A DNA stretch of 64,000 bases from Pocillopora verrucosa (taxonomy: Eukaryota > Cnidaria > Anthozoa > Scleractinia > Pocilloporidae), in NCBI RefSeq assembly GCF_036669915.1, contig NC_089315.1:7299291-7363290 (forward strand), written 5' to 3'. The notes beneath the pieces are model-generated. The model was not told where the DNA came from. It saw only the letters and a program-made list of their open reading frames with translations, and did no database searches. Every line of letters begins with the position of its first letter. The stretch's first letter is position 1. Both the position numbers and the translations under genes were made by a program. Below, piece after piece: positions 1 through 9,528 of this stretch.

Positions 1-312
1 TCTTTGGATTTCTCTGTAGATGTTCTGTGTGAACGTAAATTATGTTGTTCTTTCCTAGATTGTGTTCTGTACAGTTGCGTTAGTTCTGAATCTCTAAAAA
101 GTGGACATTCTTATAGAATAGATATGAATAAAATAAGTTATTGGATCGTCTAACTTGTGAAAGATTTGGTGTGAGGTATTTGTTTTTAGGTCCCGTTTCC
201 ATTTATTTGTCTGTTTGTTTGTTATTTATTGCCAAGCTTTTCGACAGGAGTGAGGCTGAAAGTGGCCTCATCAAAAGACACTTATTAGCCCAACTGCTAG
301 TCTTGCGACTCT

Positions 313-503
313 TTACCCTTAAACTCCCATGAGTGTTCAAGACAGGATTTCTCCTTACAGTATCAAAACATAAAACAAGCAAGTGACGGGAAAGTATCAA
401 TTGCGAGATTAATAGTTGATCCAAAACCAAATTCTCCGAACTAACATTCTAAGAATTGTACGACAAACAGTAAGGAGAAATACATCTTTGGAGTGAAAGC
501 CTC
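313..503 (-). repeat. MITE family A copy, decayed
   Basis: It begins with an AAACTCCCATGAGTG-like terminus, carries the internal TTTCTCCTTACA and CAGTAAGGAGAA blocks in the same order as the complete copy at 54456-54665, and lies in the same orientation as that copy. The TTAA ends are eroded. Confidence 0.6.
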
Positions 504-739
504 GCCTTAAAACCTGGCAACGAAGCACAACGGTCCGATTTTGATGAAATAATAAGAATCTCAGGACTACCCAATCCTCCAATTCTCAGTCGATGTCTTG
601 GGCACCTCGTTCTCAAAAAATCTTTCGAAGCTAAGTTCTGCCTCACATCGACTGTCATGGGATAAAAGTTCCCCTTCCTGTAAATAATACTGGCAATAGA
701 CTGGGCACTGATATTGGTCCTAGATTTGATGGTACTCAA
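449..739 (-). other. Unidentified open frame, possible gene remnant
   Basis: About 96 codons from the first ATG are open, and the frame stays open upstream to about position 815. The composition looks protein-like, for example the stretch SIASIIYRKGNFYPMTVDV. I recognise no domain, it has no clear splice sites, and it runs into a MITE at its 3' end. It could be the remains of an exon or of a mobile element, or chance. Confidence 0.15.
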
Positions 740-1507
740 GTTGTTTTCAATTGTTGATCTGATGCACGCTTGAATTTGATCAGGGTTGAGAAAACTCGTG
801 TTAGACTTTTCACTTACAGAATTTTAATCAATTTTTACTACATTGTATTTACAAATTTTATCACGGTCCAAATTACACAGAGAGAAATATCGAAATGGAG
901 AGTTACCGGCCAAGTCACAGTAGTACAAATTGCAACATGAGCCTCATGAGCATTATAGCTTGGACTTCAGAGTTGCGTGTGGTCATGAGTGAGTGAATTC
1001 AGGCATTAAGTTAAGGAAATCTAAAGGAAACAGTGTGCATTACATAAATCTCGTATATTTTCTCTCAGTTAGTACGTGCGCTACGTTTCGTCAATTTGGC
1101 GGGTACACTGTACGGACCACTAAATTTAAAAATTTGTTCGAAATGAAATATTTCCCTATATAAACCCGCGGATATAACATACCTTACTAACTTCGTTTTC
1201 ACGGTCCGCACCGAAGCTCGTGAAACGGGAGCTCGTTTTTTCCACTCGGATTTAAAGCCTGCCGTTACATACCCTTAACAGTCTTAAAAACTTGTTTAGT
1301 TAACCTTCAGAATTTGAATTCAAAATGGGTTTCAGTCATAGTTCTTGAGGATTTTTTGTTGTCGAGGAAACTTTACATCCGTGTATTGTTAACATTGTTG
1401 GTATATGTATAGAAATAAATGTTACTTTTGGAGATTCAGATCTAGCCAAACCTGGAATATTCTCCTATTCAACATATAAAGGAAGGATTTCCTATCTGTT
1501 TTTTTGG

Positions 1508-1513
1508 TTTATT
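1508..1513 (-). terminator. Poly(A) signal of the GT31 gene
   Basis: Reads AATAAA on the minus strand, about 48 bases beyond the glycosyltransferase stop codon, a usual distance for cleavage and polyadenylation. Confidence 0.5.
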
Positions 1514-1560
1514 TTTTTCGGTTGCCTTCAAAACTGCAATGTTACCGATTAGACCACTCT

Positions 1561-2652
1561 TCAATTAAAACCGGTTTCAAGCTTTAGATATCTTTCGTGA
1601 AAAGCAAACAGCCGTTCAGGTGATAAGCTATCCCCTACTGCAAAAGTTGCATTCAATGCTGCATCATCCCAAGTTCTCTCCAATCGAGGAAGCCATAGTC
1701 TGATCAAAGTTCCTTCTCCATCAAGCTGGGTAGGAACAATACCTAGATGTTTAGCCAATACTCCTAAATACGCGTCTTCCATTTTAAATGAGCGAATGTT
1801 TTTAGACGCGATGAGAAACTCGAGAACAACTTTTTTAGACATGATGTAAAATGGACCATTCGGATAAACAGGATATGAAGTGCCATTGAAATCCTCATAA
1901 CTGATAAAGTACTTGTGGCCCGGGTCTCGAATGGCAGGTGAATTATAAAGCAGAGTTCCTCCGAACAACATGTCAGGTAAAGAAGTAGTTTGCAATCGCC
2001 AAACCATCCTTCGGACATCTAGGTACACATCGTCGTCTACTTTGACCACAAACTTGACGTTTACTGCTGAGGCAAATCTCAACGAATTCAGAGTCTTTTG
2101 TACCAGCAACGAATATGATTCTGTGAAGTTTAATCTCAGAATATCTCCATGAATCATGCTTTCACTTTTCACCACAGTTTCAACCTCTTGTTCTTGGCTG
2201 TGGCCGCAGACGAAGAAATACTGGATAAGAAGGTTATTGGTAGAGTTAATAGGGTCCTTCAAGATTCGTACGTTTGAATGATCTTGTGCAACAGAATGGT
2301 TGATGAAGACGGACAGCCAAGTCTGTCGAATGGCGTATCTTTGTTCAAGGTTGAAAGGCGCGCTTATTATCAATATAAGAACAAACTTTTCGGTCTCCGG
2401 GACCGGCTCGATGAATTCTGGCGATGGATTTACCCATTCTCGATTGAATTTTTTCACAGTCAGCAAATTTATCCATCTTCGGCTCAACTCCAACACAGCT
2501 GACTTAAAAGACGTAAATAACGGGGAAGTTTGTAAAGAACTTGACTCTGATGGCTTCACCTCCCAGGTCATTACATACACTGTCACACAAACACCCAATA
2601 GAGAGAGAACAGAAAAAAGAAAAAGCAGTCTGCGTAACCGAAACCTTCCCAT
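1561..2652 (-). CDS. Beta-1,3-galactosyltransferase family protein (GT31)
   Basis: A single uninterrupted 363-residue frame. Residues about 8-29 form one hydrophobic segment after a short basic N-terminus, the type II anchor expected of a Golgi glycosyltransferase. GT31 landmarks appear in order: RYAIRQTW (105-112), a DDD metal and UDP-sugar motif in KVDDDVY (204-210), YPVYPNGPFYIMS (260-272) and EDAYLGVLAKHLGI (292-305). Several N-glycosylation sequons lie in the lumenal part. The family transfers galactose or N-acetylglucosamine in beta-1,3 linkage to glycoproteins or glycolipids; sequence alone does not settle the donor or acceptor. The length fits vertebrate B3GALT/B3GNT members. The lack of introns is common in this family. 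The start is the first ATG directly before the basic residues and membrane anchor. Confidence 0.93.
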   Translation of the reverse strand: MGRFRLRRLLFLFSVLSLLGVCVTVYVMTWEVKPSESSSLQTSPLFTSFKSAVLELSRRWINLLTVKKFNREWVNPSPEFIEPVPETEKFVLILIISAPFNLEQRYAIRQTWLSVFINHSVAQDHSNVRILKDPINSTNNLLIQYFFVCGHSQEQEVETVVKSESMIHGDILRLNFTESYSLLVQKTLNSLRFASAVNVKFVVKVDDDVYLDVRRMVWRLQTTSLPDMLFGGTLLYNSPAIRDPGHKYFISYEDFNGTSYPVYPNGPFYIMSKKVVLEFLIASKNIRSFKMEDAYLGVLAKHLGIVPTQLDGEGTLIRLWLPRLERTWDDAALNATFAVGDSLSPERLFAFHERYLKLETGFN

Positions 2653-3873
2653 CTCTTCCTAAGAATCTGATGGCATACCAAAATTTTTAACTGAAACACC
2701 TCATTTCATATCAATTAAGTTAACAAGTTCCTTTCATCGATAATTTGAATAACAAGGTAATCAAAATTATTCCTCGGATTTAGCGCGGTTCATCAACAAC
2801 CTTTGTTCGATTATTGTTCGAATGCTTTCATCTATGCAAACGTCACTGGGATTTAGTTCTCCTATATTTGATTTCCATCGATGGTTAATTAGATAAGTTT
2901 AGAGTTCTGCCTACAGTTACGAGCTTATTTTAAACTCAACTGATTAATTAGCATGACGATCGCAATTTCAGCAAAATAAAAAAAAGAGGTAGAAAAAAAA
3001 AAAAAAAAAGAAGGAAAGAAGAGAAAAAAAGACATGAGCCGCAAAAGAGCAGCGCCAGTAGTTTAGGAGAGCTCTTATGTCCCACACAACTTGGTTGGTT
3101 GCTATAGCAATTGTTGCAAAGTGTCAGAAATTTTTGCATTAAGGACTTCACCAGAATCTCCTCGCTGTTTTGGCATTGTTTACCCTGCGGGACATTTGAG
3201 GAACACAGTAAAGTTTGTACCACGTCCTCAGAGGGTGATTACGTTGCCAAATCGATGAACGTGAAAACTTTAGCCTGTATGTTTTATCAAAAATTTGAAC
3301 GCATTAACTTCAGTTTTCTATGGTTAAGCGTTTAACGTGTTAATATAAAGGATCGGTTCTTGACTAATCAGAGTCCGCAGCGAGCCTCAATTCATCAGCT
3401 TGTAGTCTTGAATCAAAGCATGTTTAGTTTCATGCGCTCATGGTATCCTGGTAACATTTCAGAAGAAACAAGGAGTATATCTCCTGGTCGTCAATAAGCA
3501 TTAGCAGTTTAGGCATTATAACTAGCCGACCTCATTCCTCTCCTCTAAAGAGAAAAGACTGGACGTGAAAAAGTACCAGAAACTGAGCCCATGCAAGTCG
3601 AACAAAATACGCCGCTTACACCCTACCGTAGCAAACTCGTTCCCAGGTCTCTCTTACCCTCCTCCCCAGGAGCTCTACGGGGAGAGAAGAAAAGAGAGCT
3701 TGGGAATAAGGTCCCCTCTTATGGGAGAAGCTTAGAAGTGCCTTAAAAAATCTAAAGACTTCATAAATATTCTTCGTAAAAACGTTTTTATTAAAATTCA
3801 TTTAGTATTAAACAAATTTCCTGCTGGGGGGATCCATGGATGTAACATGACCCCTTCACATTTCTTCTTGGCT
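2653..3873. other. Intergenic region between GT31 gene and SSR2
   Basis: Contains the presumed promoter of the glycosyltransferase on its left side and the SSR2 3' UTR on its right side, with a minus-strand AATAAA at about 3787-3792, some 80 bases past the SSR2 stop. A long A-rich tract sits near 2980-3030. I see no gene. Confidence 0.6.
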
Positions 3874-6800
3874 TTAGTTCTTCTTTGCCTTGAAGTTTTC
3901 ATACTTTGAGTGGCTTCGAAACCAGACAAGAAACGGTATTAGAATGGTGGGTAAAGACATCAGACTAAAAAGACCCCAGTCCACCTGTAAAGGAGAAAAT
4001 ATTGATTCTTGTGAGCACACTGGAGTAGCTGATCAAACGTGTGTGGTGAAGACATGCAGTTGTGCTACAAAAAATGGAATTAGTGTTCCATAAAAGCAGA
4101 AAATACAACTGTTTTGAGAAGGGTTGTCCCAAAAAAGAAAGCCTAAAAGTACATGCTACAATACTGAAAGGTAACAAAGTCAGATATAAGAAAATATCAT
4201 CATAAGGATGAGGCATTGCAGGTTTAATAATTTTTTTTATTTATTTGACTTATTAAAATTTATTGATTACCAGATACCCAGATTACCTTTCCAGATTGTG
4301 ACAGGAACCTTTGCCCTTTTTTGAAAACCTTTCTAGAAACAGCTGTATATACTAGTTATTGAAGTTACTTCTGTTTAAAAGCATTATTCCTGCTGGAACT
4401 TGCAAAAGATGAATGAATGGATGAAGGAACCAATCCAGAAACATACAAATTAACAAATGAAAAAAGATGAAAGTACAAGATTTTTGGAAATAGTTTATCA
4501 GCCATTCAAATAAAAATAAGCTTTCAATGAAACAGGAAAAGGCCACATAAGTAAAGAAACCAACCAAGTGAAAGTAGAGATTAAATTTGTATGGGTAAAA
4601 AATACAGTAGTTTTTTTTTTCCATACATGGCCTGTTCTGGATGTCCTTGCATTGAAGAGCAAAAGATATCACTACTTTGCATGTTTAGGTGCCACAGATC
4701 TTATTTTCTAAATGCAGTTTTTTTCACCAATTACACTCACCAACCATTCTCTGGCAGAATTAACTTCAACAGAAATACTTATTCTAAATGAAAGCTAAAT
4801 GGCAAGATGGAAAATCCTTCACTCATTATTCAGAAATACTCATTGCACAAGCCTGCCAAACTTACCAGATGTGGAGAATGTTTACGGTCATATTCATTTT
4901 GGGGCATAATTCCTCCTTCTCCTGGGGCTGTAGAAAAAGCAATCTACCAGGGAAAGAACATAATAAAAAAATAATGTAATACCAACTTAATAATATTTCT
5001 TCCACTGTTTTCTTCAACCTTGCATCAAGAGCTTGGTTTCAAAATGTTGGTAATTCTTGCTTTGTTTTTCTCATAAAAATAATTTTAATTTAGTTATATC
5101 CCATGCCTTTCTGAGAATCACCCAGATTTCACAAATTTTCTGGCCTGTAAAATGGTTTTTATAATTCATTAACTTTCCAAGTTATTCCAAAACATTTAGG
5201 ACTCCTAATACACAATGCACTTTGAAAAGTGCCCAAAAAGAGACAGCATACCACAAGATTCCTTAACCCTTTAACTCCTGAGATCTGGGCCTGGATAAGT
5301 GTTAACAAAACATACTGTGCTATACAATGGATAGAGATTTACCCAGTGGATAGCATTATCCACCCTTCGAACAACTGGGGTCTGATTGTTAATTCTCCCG
5401 GCTAGCTGCTACATATTTCCTTGTAAATCACCAAGCAGAATTTGGAGTTACATCAAGATAACAGCCACCTGATAGTTTTGATTATTCTCCTTACATAATG
5501 TAATAATAAAACTAGATATTATTGGGAGAAGTAACATGTTAATCACTTCTAAATATTAAGGAATAAACAGTCTCTGAGCAGCAACTACCAAGACTACCAA
5601 TACAACAAAACAATTCAGTGAGTTTACCTGAGGATCTGGGGCATCTTCAGAAGCTTTGTAGGTTACCTGTGCTGCAGTGAAGTTGAATGTACCAGACTTT
5701 AAGGGTTCCAGGATGATAGTGTGCGATACATTTGAACCACTGACGGGCCAGTTAAAGAAAACTGGTAGTTTAACATTATGTTGATTTACAATGTTATGTC
5801 ATAAACCCACAAGTCTGCAGCAGACCTGGATGAGAACCATTTCATTTTTGGACCCAGACTAGTGCAAGAATTCCCAAAATCAATTTTGGTGGTTGGCTCT
5901 CTTTTCTAAAGGTGTTGACCAAACACAGCAAATGACTTATTTCTAGTAAAAGTAACAAAAAAAAGGTTTGAGCTTCTTGAGAGTCTGAACTTTCATTTCT
6001 ATCCTTAAACATCCTCATTTAGTTTTGATTTAAGATTTTTTTAAATTTTTGATTGTAAGCTCAAGAATAAGACTCGTTAGAGAAAGCAACTGGGGATGAG
6101 GGAATATGTTTTTTTCCCTTCTCATCATGCAAAAATCTCATAATCACTACAATATATCTGTAACAAGTATTAAGAAAACAACCCATCATTTGCTGCAACA
6201 GTGGAGGATACCTTTCAGAAGAACTAGTATTTACAACAAGTATATGAAGGATACGGTGCAATAGTTTTCCACTTGACGGAAAGTAATCCATGGAGAACCT
6301 TAAACTCATCAGCTGGGAAAGAATTATCTGACAAAGACACTGATGTGGCGGGCCTGAAGAGTAGAAAATAATTTTAACCTTTTCACTCTCAGATCTCATA
6401 AGTAATTTTCCTTACTGTCTGCCATACAGTTCTTATGATGTTAGTCCAGAGAATTTGGTATTGGATCAACTAACAATTGCCCAACTGATATTTCTCTTTA
6501 TTCTTATCACATCTCTTCTTGACATTGTATTGATTTTTTAGGGAGAAATTCTGGCTTGGTCACTCCTGGGAGTTTAAGAGTTAATGATACAGTAATGAGA
6601 ATAAGAGAAAAACAATGATTACATTTTTCCCTCTATGTTTACCTTTCAGGAGTGACCAAAGAGTAATTTCTCCTCAAAACATTGATAGATTTTTAGTAAA
6701 GAGGCAATGAGAAGTAAGAAAATTATCTGCTGGGGGATATTGTTTGATTTGATACCGATCATTACACGATAAACGGCAGACGCTATTTATGAAAACTGAT

Positions 6801-9057
6801 GGTTAGACCTTGGTAGTGAAAGGGTTAATGGGTGTAAGGTAAAAGGTAAAGTCTGTACTCAAGACTATTAACCTACCCAGGTGGAACTTAGCCCTCTTTC
6901 CAAGTAGCATAAAGCACCTAGGAGTATTACTACTTCCCCCTGGATGGGATACTAGTGCATTGCAAGGTTATGTACCCCTTAGCATTTCATGAAGGCTTCA
7001 CTGATGATTTGCACAGTGGCTATACATGAAAGTGGGGAGAGGCTTTTTGAAAGGAAGGTGTCTTGTTCAAGAACACAACACAATGACCCAGCCAGGTCTT
7101 AAACTCCTTCCTCTCAACCTGGAGTCCACTGCACTGACCATTTGGCCACTGCATTTCCCATGTAGGGTGTAAGATTAACCCTTTACACCCTAAGAGTGAC
7201 TAGCATCTAATTTCTCCCTACAATATCACTCCTGAATCACACAATAAGGTCATGAGAATAAAGGAAATGGTTAACAGGAAAGGAACCTTTTGATTGGCAA
7301 ACAAATTCTCCTTGTCAGCAGCATAGGAAATGTATAAAGATCAGTGTGGAGAATATGCATACTGATGTTAAGGTGTAAGATTAAAGTAAAACTCTACTGA
7401 AGAACCTGACTAAATTGATGGATTGAAATGGGTTATTCTTATAGTCAATAAACTCATGCAATCCTAAAAGCCAATAAAATCAAGGCAAAATTGACCAACC
7501 AAGTTAAAAAAAAAAAAAAAATCCAATAAAACCATTCCAGCACATGTGTGATTTGGGCAAGCCCTCTACAGAGCATTCTGCTAATGGCAGTTGAAACTCT
7601 GAGCCTTTTTTACAAACCCCATATTGTATAGACATGCTGAGAAAATAATGCTGGCTGAGTATATCAGCACATGAATGACCTTACCCATTTCCAACATTGT
7701 AGATGCTGTAGTGCACAGTCAATTCCTTTCCTTCAACAACAAATTGGTTGAGAATATTTTTGGAGATAAGAAGTCTGGCACTAGAATCACCTTCAGCACT
7801 TAATGCACAGCCTATCAATGCTCCAATAAGGAGACACAAACACAGCTGAAAGATGAAAAATAAAAATAAAATTAACCATTTTCACTCTCACATCAGTATA
7901 TATATTCTCCATACTGCTCCCTATACATTCCTTATGTAATTGACAAGGAGAATCTGTTTGACGATATGAAGCTTCTTTAGGTTGTTATCATTTCCATTTA
8001 TAATTCTTGTGACCTCAATGTGTGATTCCATGGTGACATTGTAACGAGAAATTTCATGCTAGTCCCTCTTTGGGGTCAAAACATTAAGATGCATTTCTGA
8101 GCCCTTAAGACCCCCTGAAGATGATTAAAAATGCACAACTTCTGCTAAAATCAAAAATGCCTTATCCAGTGAAAAGTTAATTTCTACACTGGCATGATAT
8201 CTTGTTAAAACAGGAAATTGTCTCCATTTATACACAACGAAATGAGTAAAGGCTGAAAGGGAGAATTACAATTCTTAATCATCAGGGGCATTAATGACTT
8301 TATGAAAGTGACATTATGCTTAAATATTCCTTGGTATGATGTTTACCTCATACCAAATAATGAGATAAATTGAGCAAAAAAAAACTAAAAAAATTTGGTA
8401 AAATTTCCGCACAGCCCCATACTATTGTAAAACAAATCTGTTTTCCCAATGGCTATGTATTGTTTTATTCATTGTTTTCTCTATCCAAGAACTGAATGCA
8501 TAATGTAGTATGGGGCTGTGCGGAAATTTTACCAAAAATTTAAATGTTTCAATATTAAAGAACTTCTCTTTTACTGTTTCCTCGCTGAATTAAGTGAAAT
8601 AAAGCCAGTTTCTACCCAGGATTTTTAAAGGTGCCACTTTTAAGGTTTTAAGCACGAATAAACCATCAAATAATAACAAGAAACAACGGTAAACTTTTTC
8701 TTTGGTATATTTTTTGAACGGTGAATAACTATTTAATATAATATAATCGGCTCAGGATCATCGCCGTTAAAGACGTTAAAAAATATATTATGAATAAGAA
8801 TTAGTCTCACAGACTTCAACAGCCTTTTTTTTAAAACTGACAAGCTACGTTCAACTTTGCGTGCTGGTCTCTTGCAAATTCCAATTCATAAACAAAGCAT
8901 CAGTACACGTGATAACAACTGTTTCCGAGCACTTTGACTATGAAAATTCAAGATTTCGGCCATTTTAGGCACAGGTTGCTGCTCTGGTCAGATCTCGAAA
9001 GTACTGCGACAAAAAAAATTACGGTAAAATGACAAAATCTGCACTTACTGGTTTCAT
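3874..9057 (-). CDS. SSR2: Translocon-associated protein subunit beta (TRAP-beta)
   Basis: Six coding exons read on the minus strand: 9057-9049, 7845-7685, 6353-6255, 5739-5628, 4943-4866 and 3984-3874. All junctions are GT-AG and the phases join to 189 residues; human SSR2 is about 183. The first exon codes only three residues (MKP). Then come a hydrophobic signal peptide to about residue 20, the lumenal domain with [20 protein letters not shown] and SLSDNSFP, two sequons (SNVSHT and FNFTAA) at the positions glycosylated in vertebrates, one C-terminal membrane helix ([15 protein letters not shown]) and a short lysine-rich cytosolic tail. TRAP-beta is part of the TRAP complex at the Sec61 channel and assists signal-sequence-dependent translocation into the ER. 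It lies head-to-head with the TTC24-like gene. Introns carry several MITEs and a SINE. Confidence 0.95.
5263..5559 (+). repeat. MITE family C copy with a nested insertion
   Basis: Begins TTAACCCTTTAACTCC and ends near ATTAAG, and its body matches the complete copy at 56920-57106 (CTACATATTTCCTT block, GGGAGAAGT block). A 93-base foreign sequence interrupts it at 5288-5380. It lies in an SSR2 intron. Confidence 0.65.
5288..5380. mobile_element. Short element inserted into the MITE
   Basis: The tetranucleotide TCTG occurs at 5284-5287 and again at 5381-5384, flanking the insertion like a 4-base target duplication. The interior contains ATGGATAGAGATTTACCC and GTGGATAGCATTATCC, an internally repetitive hairpin-forming design. 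Confidence 0.5.
6374..6584 (+). repeat. MITE family A copy, nearly full length
   Basis: TTAA at both ends. The interior reads AGATCTCATAAGTAATTTTCC, then TTGGTATTGGATCAACTAA, then GGTCACTCCTGGGAG, the reverse of the order in the copy at 54456-54665. Intronic in SSR2. Confidence 0.75.
6885..7165 (-). repeat. tRNA-derived SINE
   Basis: On the minus strand an A-box match TGGCCAAATGG (complement of about 7138-7148) is followed by a degenerate B box near 7094-7106, then a non-tRNA body with the block TTCTTGAACAAGACACCTTCC. This body resembles the conserved central domain shared by many marine invertebrate SINEs, possibly the Nin-DC type (from memory). Intronic in SSR2. Confidence 0.55.
7175..7384 (+). 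repeat. MITE family B copy, full length
   Basis: 210 bases with TTAA at both ends. It starts CCCTTTACACCCTAAGAGTG and ends with GATGTTAAGGTGTAAGA. The interior has TCATGAGAATAAAGGAAATG and CAAATTCTCCTTGTCAGC blocks shared with other copies in this window. Confidence 0.75.
7872..8087 (-). repeat. MITE family B copy, inverted
   Basis: Same family as 7175-7384 in the opposite orientation, about 490 bases away, with TTAA near both ends. Together the two copies make a potential long hairpin inside the first SSR2 introns. Confidence 0.7.
8390..8541. repeat. Short inverted-repeat (foldback) element
   Basis: Two almost perfect arms of about 34 bases, 8390-8423 and 8507-8541, contain TTCCGCACAGCCCCATACTA and its reverse complement. 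They surround about 84 unrelated bases. Non-coding, in SSR2 intron 1. Confidence 0.75.
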
Positions 9058-9528
9058 TCTTGCTACTACACACCACTATCCCACCGTTTCGCCAAACTTC
9101 TAAAGAAAAAGAGAATGCAGCAGTATTGAGATGACGTGTTCGAAAGCGAGGCGCACGATTCACGCATGACTCCCTGACTGTTTACCCGAGCCGCCGGTCG
9201 TAGACGTGACGTCACCTTGCCCTTCACAACGGAGACCAAACAGACATAAGCAGTCTAAAATCGGACGGATCAGCTGGGGATTTGATAACAGGCTGTGTTG
9301 TACGAGCTGGTCCATAAGCGTTTCTTACCTACTATGTGCATTATATAGTTAACACGAGAGCATTTGCAATAACTTTTGGAGGTTTGCAGATCGCAAGATA
9401 TACCCCAAAACAGCGTCGTATGCGTTTTGTTTTGAGTGGTATGTAGACTTCTCGCTCATATATACTTTGCACACTGTCACCAAACCTTTTCAGTCCAAGG
9501 CTGTGTTTTCTGACTTATTGGTCCGGAG
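9058..9528. promoter_or_regulatory. Bidirectional promoter region SSR2 / TTC24-like
   Basis: The 471 bases separate two divergent start codons. A perfect CRE palindrome lies at 9207-9214. No clear TATA box is seen. Confidence 0.6.
9207..9214. promoter_or_regulatory. CRE / UPRE-like site TGACGTCA
   Basis: Perfect palindromic TGACGTCA, preceded by GACG, about 150 bases upstream of the SSR2 start codon. CREB/ATF factors bind this motif, and ATF6/XBP1 bind related sequences upstream of ER genes. Binding here is inference. Confidence 0.5.

Larger units (their letters stand above)
1..1560. other. Left-edge region without a confident gene
   Basis: No exon or domain could be recognised here. The stretch holds a decayed TTAA-type inverted-repeat element (about 313-503), an unidentified minus-strand open frame (449-739) and a TATA-like TATATAAA at 1157-1164 with no coding sequence attached to it. 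The right end contains the 3' flank of the minus-strand glycosyltransferase. Confidence 0.5.

Noticed and set aside
1157-1164. TATATAAA as a promoter
   Set aside because: No coding sequence or transcript evidence follows it; AT-rich DNA gives such matches by chance.
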